64,000 bases of DNA. It comes from an uncultured Bartonella sp. GTDB lineage: Bacteria; Pseudomonadota; Alphaproteobacteria; Rhizobiales; Rhizobiaceae. The stretch spans positions 1 through 64,000 of the forward strand of contig CALYQL010000005.1 in the NCBI GenBank assembly GCA_945285915.1, written 5' to 3'. Position numbers and translations under genes: made by a program. Numbering within the stretch: the stretch's first letter is position 1; each line of letters begins with the position of its first letter. Below are positions 37,530-45,886 of the stretch, piece after piece. The notes below the pieces were generated by a model. It saw only the letters and a program-made list of their open reading frames with translations. It had not been told where the DNA came from and searched no databases.

Positions 37530-38297
37530 ATGAAAAAGTTATTTCTGTTGATGGCAGTTTTTTCCATGATAGGGGGACACGCTTATGCCGAGCCTTCCAA
37601 ACTGGATAAGGTATTGGAAAGCAAGACTTTGCGTGTTTGTACCACAGGCGATTATAAACCATACACATTTCGTAAATCGGACGGCACCTATGAGGGCATT
37701 GATATTTCGATGGCCAATTCACTTGCTGCGACATTGAATGTGAAAGTCACGTTCGTTCCAACAACGTGGAAAACATTGATGGACGATTTTCTAGCCGATA
37801 AATGTGATATTGCCATGGGCGGTATTTCAATTTCACTGGCAAGACAACAAAAAGCTTATATGTCCGAGCCTCTAGATGTTGACGGAAAAGTTCCATTTGT
37901 TCGTTGTGAAGATAAGGATAAATACGATACGATAGAAAAACTGAACCAGAAGGACGTTCGTGCTATCGAACCTGCTGGCGGCACAAATGAAGCATTTGTG
38001 CATAAATTTATGCCGCAAGCGCAGCTTGAGCTTTTTCATGACAACACGATTATTTTCCAAAATCTTGTTGATATGAAAGCCGATGTAATGATTACCGATG
38101 CATCAGAGGCACGCTATCAAAAACGCAATTACCCAACCTTATGTGTTGTCAATCCAGATATACCATTACTATTTTTGGAAAAGGCCTATATGCTTCCGAA
38201 AGGTGATCTCACTTGGAAATTTTATGTCGATCAATGGTTGCGGCTAACCAAGAAAAATGGCGAGTATAATCTTATCCAAGCCGAATGGCTCAAGTGA
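37530..38297 (+). CDS. Periplasmic cyclohexadienyl dehydratase-like protein (PheC/SBP_bac_3), copy 1
   Basis: Member of the bacterial solute-binding protein family 3 closest, by my reading, to PheC, the periplasmic prephenate/arogenate dehydratase that yields phenylpyruvate or phenylalanine. The start at 37530 follows GGGG and gives a signal peptide ending in AYA (18-20). Shared motifs are LDKVLESKTLRV, TTGDYKPY (38-45), GGISISLARQ, AGGTNEAF (149-156) and ITDASEAR, with Glu193 at the position I believe corresponds to catalytic Glu173 of Pseudomonas PheC. Four cysteines suggest two disulfides. First of three tandem paralogues. Confidence 0.85.
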   Translation: MKKLFLLMAVFSMIGGHAYAEPSKLDKVLESKTLRVCTTGDYKPYTFRKSDGTYEGIDISMANSLAATLNVKVTFVPTTWKTLMDDFLADKCDIAMGGISISLARQQKAYMSEPLDVDGKVPFVRCEDKDKYDTIEKLNQKDVRAIEPAGGTNEAFVHKFMPQAQLELFHDNTIIFQNLVDMKADVMITDASEARYQKRNYPTLCVVNPDIPLLFLEKAYMLPKGDLTWKFYVDQWLRLTKKNGEYNLIQAEWLK

Positions 38298-38540
38298 TAG
38301 CCTGTCCGGTCGCAAATTCGTATAGCTATTTCAGTTTATCAATTATGATGCGCAGAGATTGATTATAAACTTTGTTTCAGCAAAAATTGACAAAAATTGA
38401 CAAAGGAAACATTCTTGCTGTTCTAAGTGAGAAATAGCATAAAAATGAAGTATTTTGAGAAGAACACCAATTCAATAGAAAACTCATCTCTTATGAATTG
38501 TGTGTTTATACGATGAAATATTTATACCACTTTTAGAGAT

Positions 38541-39317
38541 ATGATGAAAAAACTGTTTTTTATAACGCTTATTTTTATGTCTTTCAGCAAAATTGCTTAT
38601 GCCGAAACATCAACCTTGGATAAGGTTTTGCAGAGTAAAACTTTGCATGTCTGCACTACGGGTGATTATAAACCTTATAGCTTTAAAAAGGCAGATGGCA
38701 CTTATGAAGGCATAGACATTGCCATGATGGAGTCTTTGGCGCAATCTCTTGATGCAAAAATAGAATTTGTTCCAATAAGCTGGAAAACCTTGGTTGAAGA
38801 TTTTGTGGCAAGCAAATGTGATATTGCCGTAGGCGGAATTACATCAACACTTGAGCGGCAAAGAAAAGTTTATGTTTCTGATGCAACTGATATGAAAGGT
38901 TTGTCACAAATCGGGCGTTGTGAAGATAAAGAAAAATACGAAATGCTGTTTTATGACGAAGAGCCGGTCAAGGATCCAGATAAGATACGAGTCAATGTTC
39001 ATGCAAATGACACGAATGAAGCCATTGTCCGTAAATCCGCTCCTGAAGGTGTAAAAATTGAAGCTTTTGATGATGTTCATGTGATTTTTCAAAATCTCGT
39101 CGAGAAAAAAGCCGATGTAATGATTACCGACATGACACAAGCAGAGTATGAGCTGCGCAATTATCCTAGTTTATGTTCAACGGAATTTTTTGCCAGCGAA
39201 CAAAGTTATATGCTTCCTAAAGGCGATGATACCTGGAAATTATATGTTGACCAATGGTTGAGAATTGCCAAGAAAACTGGTGCTTATTACAAAATTCAAC
39301 AACAATGGTTGCAGTAA
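38541..39317 (+). CDS. Periplasmic PheC-like solute-binding protein, copy 2
   Basis: Tandem paralogue (258 residues), with a signal peptide ending near residue 21. TTGDYKPY and the four cysteines are kept, but the GGTNE loop has become NDTNEA after a seven-residue longer connector (129-155), and Gln200 replaces the presumed catalytic Glu (ITDMTQAEYE). It is therefore more likely a binding protein than a dehydratase, unless Glu202 two residues on has taken over. The start could be either of two adjacent ATGs (38541, 38544). 243 bp separate it from copy 1, so it may have its own promoter. No permease or ATPase of an ABC importer is adjacent. Confidence 0.82.
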   Translation: MMKKLFFITLIFMSFSKIAYAETSTLDKVLQSKTLHVCTTGDYKPYSFKKADGTYEGIDIAMMESLAQSLDAKIEFVPISWKTLVEDFVASKCDIAVGGITSTLERQRKVYVSDATDMKGLSQIGRCEDKEKYEMLFYDEEPVKDPDKIRVNVHANDTNEAIVRKSAPEGVKIEAFDDVHVIFQNLVEKKADVMITDMTQAEYELRNYPSLCSTEFFASEQSYMLPKGDDTWKLYVDQWLRIAKKTGAYYKIQQQWLQ

Positions 39318-39528
39318 TACTTAATATGTTGGACGCAATCATCACTTTGGATAGAATACAATTGAGCTTTATTATTCATGATGAAATTTTTTAAGCATGC
39401 AGATTATATTGCGTAAATATCCTTAAGTCTGGAATAGATCTGCTGGTGGATTTTTATCATTTGCGTCGTAAACGAAAAGAATTGCATAAAATTTTATAAA
39501 ACCATTTTTCCCATAGAGTGTGCCGAAT

Positions 39529-40293
39529 ATGAAAAAATTATTTCTCTTGAGCGTTGGACTTATTTGTATGATTGGCAACGCTTATGCGGAACCTTCGACA
39601 TTGGACAAGGTGTTGGAAAGCAAAACACTGCGTGTTTGCACAACCGGCAATTATAGCCCCTATACCATGCGCAAAGAGCACGGTACATTTGAGGGGCTTG
39701 ATATCTCGATGGCACAATCATTGGCCGAATCTTTGGATGCAAAAATCGAATTTAAACAGATAAGTTGGAAAAATCTTGTACCAGAATTTATTGCTAATAA
39801 ATGCGATATAGCGGTGGGTGGCATTTCCATAACATTAGAACGGCAACAACAGGTTTATATGACAGAAGCAATGTTGATGGATCGCAAAGTTGCTTATATC
39901 CGTTGCAAAGATACAGATAAGTATCGGTCGCTTAATGATCTTAATAACAAAAATGTTCGGGTAAACGAGATTGATGGTGATGCAAATGACGCTTTTGTGC
40001 GGAAACAATTACCGAACGCACAACGGCAAGTGTTCGATAATATTAATGTCATTCGCCAGAATATTATGGATGAAAAAGCCGATGTTGTAATTACAGATGA
40101 ATTGGCAAACTTTTACGATCCAACCAATACAATTTGCCTTATGAATAAGGGAAAGGGGCCAATATTAGCCTATGGCGAGCGCGGTTATATGTTGCCGAAA
40201 GGCGACGCCACATGGAAACGTTATGTCGATAATTGGTTACGATCCACAATGAGCAGTGAATATCACGTATTTGCCGAGAAATGGTTGAATTGA
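39529..40293 (+). CDS. Periplasmic PheC-like solute-binding protein, copy 3
   Basis: Third paralogue (254 residues), start at the ATG 39529, signal peptide ending in AYA at residue 20. It is the most diverged at the ligand site: TTGDYKPY is TTGNYSPY, GGTNE is GDAND (150-154), and Ala193 stands where copy 1 has Glu193 (ITDELANFYD). The fold residues and the four cysteines are kept. Loss of both the acidic catalytic residue and the TNE loop argues for a new ligand instead of dehydratase activity. It ends in a bidirectional terminator. Confidence 0.83.
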   Translation: MKKLFLLSVGLICMIGNAYAEPSTLDKVLESKTLRVCTTGNYSPYTMRKEHGTFEGLDISMAQSLAESLDAKIEFKQISWKNLVPEFIANKCDIAVGGISITLERQQQVYMTEAMLMDRKVAYIRCKDTDKYRSLNDLNNKNVRVNEIDGDANDAFVRKQLPNAQRQVFDNINVIRQNIMDEKADVVITDELANFYDPTNTICLMNKGKGPILAYGERGYMLPKGDATWKRYVDNWLRSTMSSEYHVFAEKWLN

Positions 40294-40366
40294 TAGCGAT
40301 TATAAATGGCCGTGGTTTAATGTTTAAAAGACCTACATAAACTTATGATTTTGTGGTGTTTATAAC

Positions 40367-40399
40367 AAAAAATGCCGGTACGTCAGTGCCGGCATTTTT
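40367..40399. terminator. Bidirectional terminator after the PheC-like cluster
   Basis: Arms AAAAAATGCCGG (40367-40378) and CCGGCATTTTT (40389-40399) with a ten-base loop; T runs on both strands serve the convergent acyltransferase gene too. Confidence 0.88.
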
Positions 40400-40452
40400 C
40401 ATAAACGAACAATCAAAGTAGGTTTGTAAAGTAGAGAGTACGGTGATCGTTG

Positions 40453-41202
40453 TTATTTTCTGGTATAAATAGAGCGGGCAGAGAAAAGCAACAAAACACG
40501 CGTTTGGTTTTTTAAGTGGTCAACGATAGCATTTTCACCCACTTTGGCACCAATACGTAAACAATAGCGCAGCATTGGCGGCAAGGATGAAAAGGCTTCA
40601 TTGGGGCGTATTGCTTCTTCTGGCATAATATCCATCGTGACGCCATGATTGGCTTTAACCAGCACGCCCGATTGTGAGCGGCAAAAATGATAAAGATAAG
40701 ATAACTCCAATGCATGGGCCGCTGGATAGCGACTATTAAACGCTAAACTGCCAATGACATAATCGACATTTTTCAAGGTGCAAAATCTTGCAATTGCCTG
40801 CCATAAAAGCCCTTGCGCACGATGTGCTTTATTTTTGTCGGTAAATTCAAAGGGGGCAATTGTTAGCAAACGCGGCGCAGCCTGACCAAATTCAATTTCC
40901 AGCTGTTCACTAAGACCAATGGCTTTCAGTTTTTTATTGGAATGCATGTGTCCGGCAAGAGTCATGCGGCATAGCGCCATGATCTCGGTCGGCGTTTGTT
41001 TTTCTGTAATAACAATAAAAAATTCCGATTGAGCATCCACGTCATTTTGGACAGCCAATTGACAACTGGTTTCATTCAACAAGTTTGAAGCATCAACAAC
41101 ACGAGCTTCCAATGATCCAAGAGTTGCAAGAATTGCCGAATCTGTTCCTTCACGAGTCTCATAATGAGACTGCTTAAGAAGTGTCCGTGCATAGGCAGTC
41201 AT
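40453..41202 (-). CDS. OlsB-like GNAT N-acyltransferase (ornithine-lipid type)
   Basis: Resembles ornithine-acyl-ACP N-acyltransferase OlsB, which adds a 3-hydroxyacyl chain to ornithine in the first step of making ornithine lipid. Visible family features are EIEFGQAAPRLLTIAPFEF-type strand order, AAHALELSYLYHF near residue 165 and the C-terminal LPPMLRYCLRIGAKVGENA. The start follows AAGGAG. Length 249 is a little short. The second-step acyltransferase OlsA is not adjacent. Homoserine-lactone synthases share the fold, but the ALELSYLYHF block favours OlsB. Confidence 0.7.
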   Translation of the reverse strand: MTAYARTLLKQSHYETREGTDSAILATLGSLEARVVDASNLLNETSCQLAVQNDVDAQSEFFIVITEKQTPTEIMALCRMTLAGHMHSNKKLKAIGLSEQLEIEFGQAAPRLLTIAPFEFTDKNKAHRAQGLLWQAIARFCTLKNVDYVIGSLAFNSRYPAAHALELSYLYHFCRSQSGVLVKANHGVTMDIMPEEAIRPNEAFSSLPPMLRYCLRIGAKVGENAIVDHLKNQTRVLLLFSARSIYTRK

Positions 41203-41398
41203 TTCAATGCTCCTTTAGGCAATTAGCCAATAAAACAGATGAATAAACGGGTATTACCGTTATTTTACAAACACCGATTTAGACCTTTGATGTTGCACGA
41301 CAATGACCGGAAAGTGACTTTTTTATGGCAGTGCACAACAGCACAAATTGATGATTAATGAAGTATTAATCTTGCCAGACAAAGGTTAACGGTTATGA

Positions 41399-41443
41399 CC
41401 AGTATTCACCACAGATATTGCCAGTATTTACCATTAAATATTG
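41399..41443. repeat. 22-bp degenerate tandem duplication
   Basis: CCAGTATTCACCACAGATATT is followed by CCAGTATTTACCATTAAATATT. It lies in the 348-bp spacer 41203-41550 between the acyltransferase start and lspA end, which holds no supported gene. Confidence 0.75.
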
Positions 41444-41550
41444 ATGATGCTTCCAATAGAAGAGGAAACGATCATCATACCATTTGGTAACACCAACGAA
41501 GCATATAACGGCACAAAGTGCTATTTTGTTCCCGATAGGGGTATTTGGGC

Positions 41551-42027
41551 TTATCGGGATTTCAACCAGATGATGATTTCGTCAAGGATTATGAAGCAAG
41601 CGCCAACCGTAATGAATGCATCTGCCAGATTAAAAATGGCGAAGGAAAAGACACCATCAATGTGGAATGAGATGTAGTCTATGACATAATGAAAACGTAC
41701 ACGATCTATCAAATTGCCAATCGCCCCGCCAATAACCAGTAAAAAACCAAATCGGGATAATGACTTTTCTGGACCAGCGTTTTTCCATAACCAGATAACA
41801 AATCCGATGATAACAATCGTCAGTGCAATAAGTCCCCAATCAGAGAAAGAAGACAGCATGGAAAAAGCGATGCCGGTATTTCTTGCATGATAGAGCGAAA
41901 GAAACGGCAGCAACACAATTTCGTCGCCAACGGCGAGCGTATGAATGACCCAATATTTAATTGCTTGATCCAGCCCAACTGTAATCAAAAGACCCAAAAT
42001 GAGTAACGCTGCGGATTTTCGTGTCAT
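41551..42027 (-). CDS. lspA: Lipoprotein signal peptidase (signal peptidase II)
   Basis: Inner-membrane aspartic protease that removes the signal peptide of prolipoproteins after lipidation. Four membrane segments. The conserved Asp117 (VIDYISFH) and Asp136 (FNLADAFI) form the catalytic dyad, and NTGIAFSML and GGAIGNLIDR are present. Length 158. Its ATG overlaps the methyltransferase stop (ATGA), so it is coupled to it. A short inverted repeat overlaps its stop codon. Confidence 0.96.
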   Translation of the reverse strand: MTRKSAALLILGLLITVGLDQAIKYWVIHTLAVGDEIVLLPFLSLYHARNTGIAFSMLSSFSDWGLIALTIVIIGFVIWLWKNAGPEKSLSRFGFLLVIGGAIGNLIDRVRFHYVIDYISFHIDGVFSFAIFNLADAFITVGACFIILDEIIIWLKSR

Positions 42028-42872
42028 GACCGCGCCTCACGTGGGTCAAGCGCTATTGTATTGCGGCGGATTTCATAAAGCATCACACCTGTTGCAACAG
42101 CAAGATTAAGGGAATCGGCGCGTCCAGCCTGAGGAATGCGAGCCAATGTATCGCAACTATCAGCAAGATTATCTGGCAATCCTTGTTGTTCATTTCCCAT
42201 AAACAATATGGTGGGACCTTTGCTGTAATCTATTGTGCGATAATCGACAGAGCCTTTCAAATGCGTACCGATAATCGTTCCTTTGAAATTTTTGCGCCAT
42301 TGTAAAAATGCATCGGCACTCAAGCGATATAAGGGCATAGCAAAAATTGACCCCATTGTGGCTCTGACCGTTTCTAACGAAAACGGATCTGTCGTATCCC
42401 CCACAAGAATTAATCCTTTGGCACCAACAGCATCTGCGGTGCGGATTATCGTGCCAAGATTGCCAGGATCTCTAACTCGGTCAAGGGCAATGTAAACATC
42501 ATCGCCTTTTGCCTGCAAAGTTTCAATGGGTAGCCAACGCTGCTCGAACACGCCAACAACCATTTGTGGGTTATCACGACGTGTGACAGATTCCATGACC
42601 TTTTGTGAGGCTTCAATAATCAAACCACCGGCTGCTTTGGTGCGAGCTGCGGTTTTCTCAATAATAGGGTTGCCAAGGCCGGCTTTGGAAAACAAAAATG
42701 TACGAATGGTCCAGCCAAGATCTAATGCGTCAATAACAAGTTTCAGACCCTCCGCCATGAAAACACCTTCACGATCACGGTTTTTCTTGAGGCTTAAGGC
42801 TTTCATGTCCTTAATAATAGGATTGGCAAGTGAAGTAATTTCTTTAACTTGGCCCATATGTTTTTGTGTCAT
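42024..42872 (-). CDS. SpoU/TrmH-family RNA 2'-O-methyltransferase
   Basis: SPOUT-class enzyme that methylates a ribose in rRNA or tRNA. Motif 1 LGTIIRTADAVG, motif 2 ILFMGNEQQGL and motif 3 LNLAVATGVMLYEI line the knotted SAM site. An N-terminal L30e-like RNA-binding domain precedes it. I start at the ATG at 42872, one base after the stop of the upstream methyltransferase; the next ATG (42857) is an alternative. It overlaps lspA. The target nucleotide is unknown. Confidence 0.9.
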   Translation of the reverse strand: MTQKHMGQVKEITSLANPIIKDMKALSLKKNRDREGVFMAEGLKLVIDALDLGWTIRTFLFSKAGLGNPIIEKTAARTKAAGGLIIEASQKVMESVTRRDNPQMVVGVFEQRWLPIETLQAKGDDVYIALDRVRDPGNLGTIIRTADAVGAKGLILVGDTTDPFSLETVRATMGSIFAMPLYRLSADAFLQWRKNFKGTIIGTHLKGSVDYRTIDYSKGPTILFMGNEQQGLPDNLADSCDTLARIPQAGRADSLNLAVATGVMLYEIRRNTIALDPREARS

Positions 42873-42873
42873 T

Positions 42874-44016
42874 TTAAGCAATCCAACGGCTAAACAAAGA
42901 GGTTGATAAGGCGCGGTGTGCCTGTTCTTCACGCAAAATCAATTCACCAGACTCGACTGTGCCGCCAAGTCCAGTAAATTCATCACGCATCAATTCATGA
43001 ATGGCATAAAATGAAGCACGAATAGAGTAGGCAGTCAGAATAACGGCTAAGGGCGTGTCCGACAAAATAGCCCGACAGCTTTTTACCATATCTGGCAAGT
43101 GGTCAAAAAGTTGCCAAACCTCGCCATGTGGCCCACGTCCATAGGCTGGTGGATCAAGCAAAATAATGTCGTAGCTTTTTTCACGCCGTTTTTCACGTTC
43201 GACAAACTTGACCGCATCATCACAAATCCAGCGAATGGGGCGGTCGGTCAGTCCAGCCATTTCCTGATTTTCCTTAGCCCAAAGAATAGCTTTTTTGGAA
43301 GCATCAACATGTGTCACTTCTGCACCAGCGCGGGCTGCAATGAGTGAAGCAAGCCCCGTATATCCAAACAGGTTTAATACTTTGACTGGGCGTTTTGCCG
43401 ATTTTATCAAACCTTCCATATAGCGCCAATGGGCATCCTGTTCAGGGAAAACACCCACATGACGAAATGATGTAAAACGGCCAAGAAATGGCATTCCATT
43501 CCATTCAAGTGGCCAAGTCTCACCCAGTGGCTGTTTGGGAAAATTCCAGCGCCCCATACCTTCTTCATCGGTATTACCAGTGAAAATTGCATCGACATTT
43601 TCCCACTCTTTTTCACTCAAGGCTGGTTGCCACAAGGCTTGTCCTTCTGGGCGAATGATCCGCAAAGCGCCATAACGTTCCAGCTTTCGCCCATTTCCAC
43701 TATCAATCAGGGCATAATCGGCACTGGCAGTCGTTTCCATAATAATGGGTAGATGCTCTTGTGGTCGCATACCTGTTGGTCGCGGTTGGAAAAATTTGAG
43801 CGTATCGGTACTTGGCGTGTTAATGGTTTCCTTAGGCGCTTTATCTTTTACAGTCTCGTCTAAAATGTGAGATGGCGCGCGCTTTGGTTTCACGTGAAAT
43901 TTGCTGTCACCAGATGCAGCTGTTAAAGCCGGCTTTTGCGTCCGTGCTTTTTTCGGGGCATTATCGCGTGATACCCGCGATGTTCTTTTTTCTTTGTTTT
44001 TGAAAGACGGTTTCAC
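42874..44016 (-). CDS. Class I SAM-dependent rRNA methyltransferase with a basic N-terminal tail
   Basis: Rossmann-fold methyltransferase of the RlmI/RlmK-like group. The SAM site is VLNLFGYTGLASLIAARAG (about 213-231), and the acidic residue of strand 2 is in VTHVDASKKA. The catalytic motif is ILLDPPAYGRG. The first 90 residues are Lys/Arg/Ser/Thr-rich and look disordered, an RNA-binding tail. The start is a GTG at 44016. It is the first of a three-gene unit with the TrmH-family gene and lspA. The target is probably 23S rRNA. Confidence 0.85.
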   Translation of the reverse strand: MKPSFKNKEKRTSRVSRDNAPKKARTQKPALTAASGDSKFHVKPKRAPSHILDETVKDKAPKETINTPSTDTLKFFQPRPTGMRPQEHLPIIMETTASADYALIDSGNGRKLERYGALRIIRPEGQALWQPALSEKEWENVDAIFTGNTDEEGMGRWNFPKQPLGETWPLEWNGMPFLGRFTSFRHVGVFPEQDAHWRYMEGLIKSAKRPVKVLNLFGYTGLASLIAARAGAEVTHVDASKKAILWAKENQEMAGLTDRPIRWICDDAVKFVEREKRREKSYDIILLDPPAYGRGPHGEVWQLFDHLPDMVKSCRAILSDTPLAVILTAYSIRASFYAIHELMRDEFTGLGGTVESGELILREEQAHRALSTSLFSRWIA

Positions 44017-44061
44017 TGCTCGATTTTTCCGGTGGTTATCGTAATGATTCCATACATATAA

Positions 44062-44083
44062 AGCATCTTTATCAAAAGATGCT
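44062..44083 (-). terminator. Hairpin downstream of ihfB-lapA
   Basis: Arms 44062-44070 and 44075-44083 pair; the minus strand continues with TTTATAT. It could end the ihfB-lapA message before the methyltransferase gene. Confidence 0.4.
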
Positions 44084-44169
44084 AAATATTTATATGGCTC
44101 TATCGCAGCAAGCCATCTTAATCAGGAATACGAGAAAAGATTTGGATTAATCCGCTAGAAACCGCAGGG

Positions 44170-44499
44170 TTAATGGTTTTCGACTGGAAGATTATCCTTA
44201 TTTTGTAACTGCATTTTCAATCCCTGCAATTCAGTCTGTGCGTCTTTTAACGCTTTGCGAAAACGGTGTTGAGTAAACCACACCGTAATACCACCGATGA
44301 CAATACCAATAACAAGGAATAAAAAAAGCCATACAAATAATGGCGCATGAAAAATCAAATTGCCAGATTCAGACTGAAACGGATTAAGAGATAAAGCAAC
44401 TGTTTCCCGATTAGCAATGATAAATGCAATCAGAATAAGCGCTACCGGTATCAAGATAATGAGAGAAGAAATCCGTTTCGCTGTCATCATTTTATCCAT
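44170..44499 (-). CDS. LapA-domain inner-membrane protein
   Basis: Small membrane protein of the LapA/DUF1049 family, linked in E. coli to lipopolysaccharide assembly control with LapB. Two transmembrane helices (about 12-30 and 50-72) are followed by a charged coiled-coil tail (about 78-105). Length 109. It overlaps ihfB by eight bases, the usual rhizobial order. LapB is not in the window. Confidence 0.85.
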   Translation of the reverse strand: MDKMMTAKRISSLIILIPVALILIAFIIANRETVALSLNPFQSESGNLIFHAPLFVWLFLFLVIGIVIGGITVWFTQHRFRKALKDAQTELQGLKMQLQNKDNLPVENH

Positions 44500-44773
44500 T
44501 ATTCAAACGGTCACGCAATTCCTTGCCTGTTTTAAAAAAGGGTACCCATTTTTCATCAACGGAAACAGTTTCACCTGTACGAGGATTGCGACCTGAACGT
44601 GCTGGACGGTTTTTTACAGAAAAAGCACCAAAACCGCGAAGCTCAACACGATTTCCTTCAGCAAGAGCCGTGGAAATTTCATCAAAAACTGCACTAACGA
44701 TATTTTCTACATCGCGCTGAAACAAATGGGGGTTGCGATTGGCTATAATCTGCACGAGTTCTGACTTGATCAC
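44492..44773 (-). CDS. ihfB: Integration host factor subunit beta
   Basis: DNA-bending nucleoid protein that works as a heterodimer with IhfA in transcription, recombination and replication. The GTG at 44773 follows GGAG by six bases and gives the canonical N-terminus (M)[15 protein letters not shown]; an earlier ATG frame adds eight residues. The beta arm carries SGRNPRTGE with its intercalating Pro. Length 93. Divergent from lptC across a 410-bp spacer. Confidence 0.97.
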   Translation of the reverse strand: MIKSELVQIIANRNPHLFQRDVENIVSAVFDEISTALAEGNRVELRGFGAFSVKNRPARSGRNPRTGETVSVDEKWVPFFKTGKELRDRLNNG

Positions 44774-45062
44774 AATGATCTCCATATGAAACAACAATAA
44801 TAAATCAATTCCTATTATGAGTCGCCAGTTCTAAAATTTAGTATTTTGACAGCCTCATAATAAAGCTATAACAACCATTTCTAACCACAAACTGCCGATG
44901 TTGACAATTGTTCCTTAAGATATCGTCGTTAGACTATAGTTTATTGACTGGAATAGGCATTTCGTCAACGCTGTTTGATAAAAAATGTTGCAGATAGGAA
45001 GAAAGCAGGCAAAAGAATTATTTGATTGTATGTTGTTTTGTTTTTTTTAAAAACTGCATAGT

Positions 45063-45100
45063 GAAAGCAGTGTTGAATAAAGAAAGCAGTATTGAATAAA
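45063..45100. repeat. 19-bp tandem duplication, one mismatch
   Basis: GAAAGCAGTGTTGAATAAA is followed at once by GAAAGCAGTATTGAATAAA. It lies in the ihfB-lptC intergenic region 44774-45184, which has no supported gene. Confidence 0.95.
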
Positions 45101-45184
45101 TGAGACAAAAGCCATAAATCAATCCAAGGGTGATGAGGGGTTGAAGCGGGTTCGTTGTCAAAAGGGTAAACGCCAGGAAGCAGA

Positions 45185-45832
45185 ATGAAGAATAGTTCCG
45201 AGATATTTTCGGCTAGCAATAAGTCCGATGCTGTATTTAATGCGGCACGACACCATTCAACGCGTGTACGATTATTAAAGGTTCTCCTGCCGGCTTTTGC
45301 TATTTTTATTGCGTTTGTATTCTCTTGGTTTACATTTTTTGCAGCCCCAAGCTCTGCCGATCTTGTTGTTCTTAATGACGACCAGAATTCGGATGGTCGT
45401 TTGACCATGACCGACCCGAAACTTGAAGGTTATACAGCTGCAAACAAGCCATATTCCCTAAAAGCGGGAAAAGCGGTTCAAGATCCTGCCCGTCCCGGTA
45501 TGATCGAGTTGGAAAACATTACCGCTGCACTACCCTTGGGTGAACGTGGGCAGGCCGCAGTTGCCGCCATTGGCGCATATTATGATAATATTAATGGCCG
45601 TTTGCAGTTTGATAAACCATTCGAGATAAAGACAGATGATGGCATGGTTGCCAAGCTCCAATCGGCAGATGTCAATTTGTCGACGAGTCAGCTTAATACA
45701 GATAAGGCTGTTGATATCCTTCGTGGTGGGCAACATTTGAAGGCAAACGGGTTACAAATTCGTGAAAATGGCCAAGTTTTATTTTTTAGTGGTGGTGTCA
45801 GTCTTGTCATTGACAACACAAATGGGCAATAG
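45185..45832 (+). CDS. lptC: LPS export ABC transporter periplasmic protein LptC
   Basis: Bitopic inner-membrane protein that passes lipopolysaccharide from LptB2FG to LptA. One membrane anchor (about 31-54) follows a cytoplasmic N-terminus with RVRLLKVLLP, then a beta-jellyroll of about 150 residues. Length 215. AGGAAG precedes the ATG. First of the lptC-lptA-lptB unit. Confidence 0.9.
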   Translation: MKNSSEIFSASNKSDAVFNAARHHSTRVRLLKVLLPAFAIFIAFVFSWFTFFAAPSSADLVVLNDDQNSDGRLTMTDPKLEGYTAANKPYSLKAGKAVQDPARPGMIELENITAALPLGERGQAAVAAIGAYYDNINGRLQFDKPFEIKTDDGMVAKLQSADVNLSTSQLNTDKAVDILRGGQHLKANGLQIRENGQVLFFSGGVSLVIDNTNGQ

Positions 45833-45886
45833 AGTTCGAAAGACTATGCTTTTTCGCCAATGTGGCGTTTAATTGAGGGTGATAGA

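Noticed and set aside
38298..39528. A shared operator in front of each PheC-like paralogue
   Set aside because: I compared the three upstream regions by eye and found no common motif longer than expected from AT-rich sequence.
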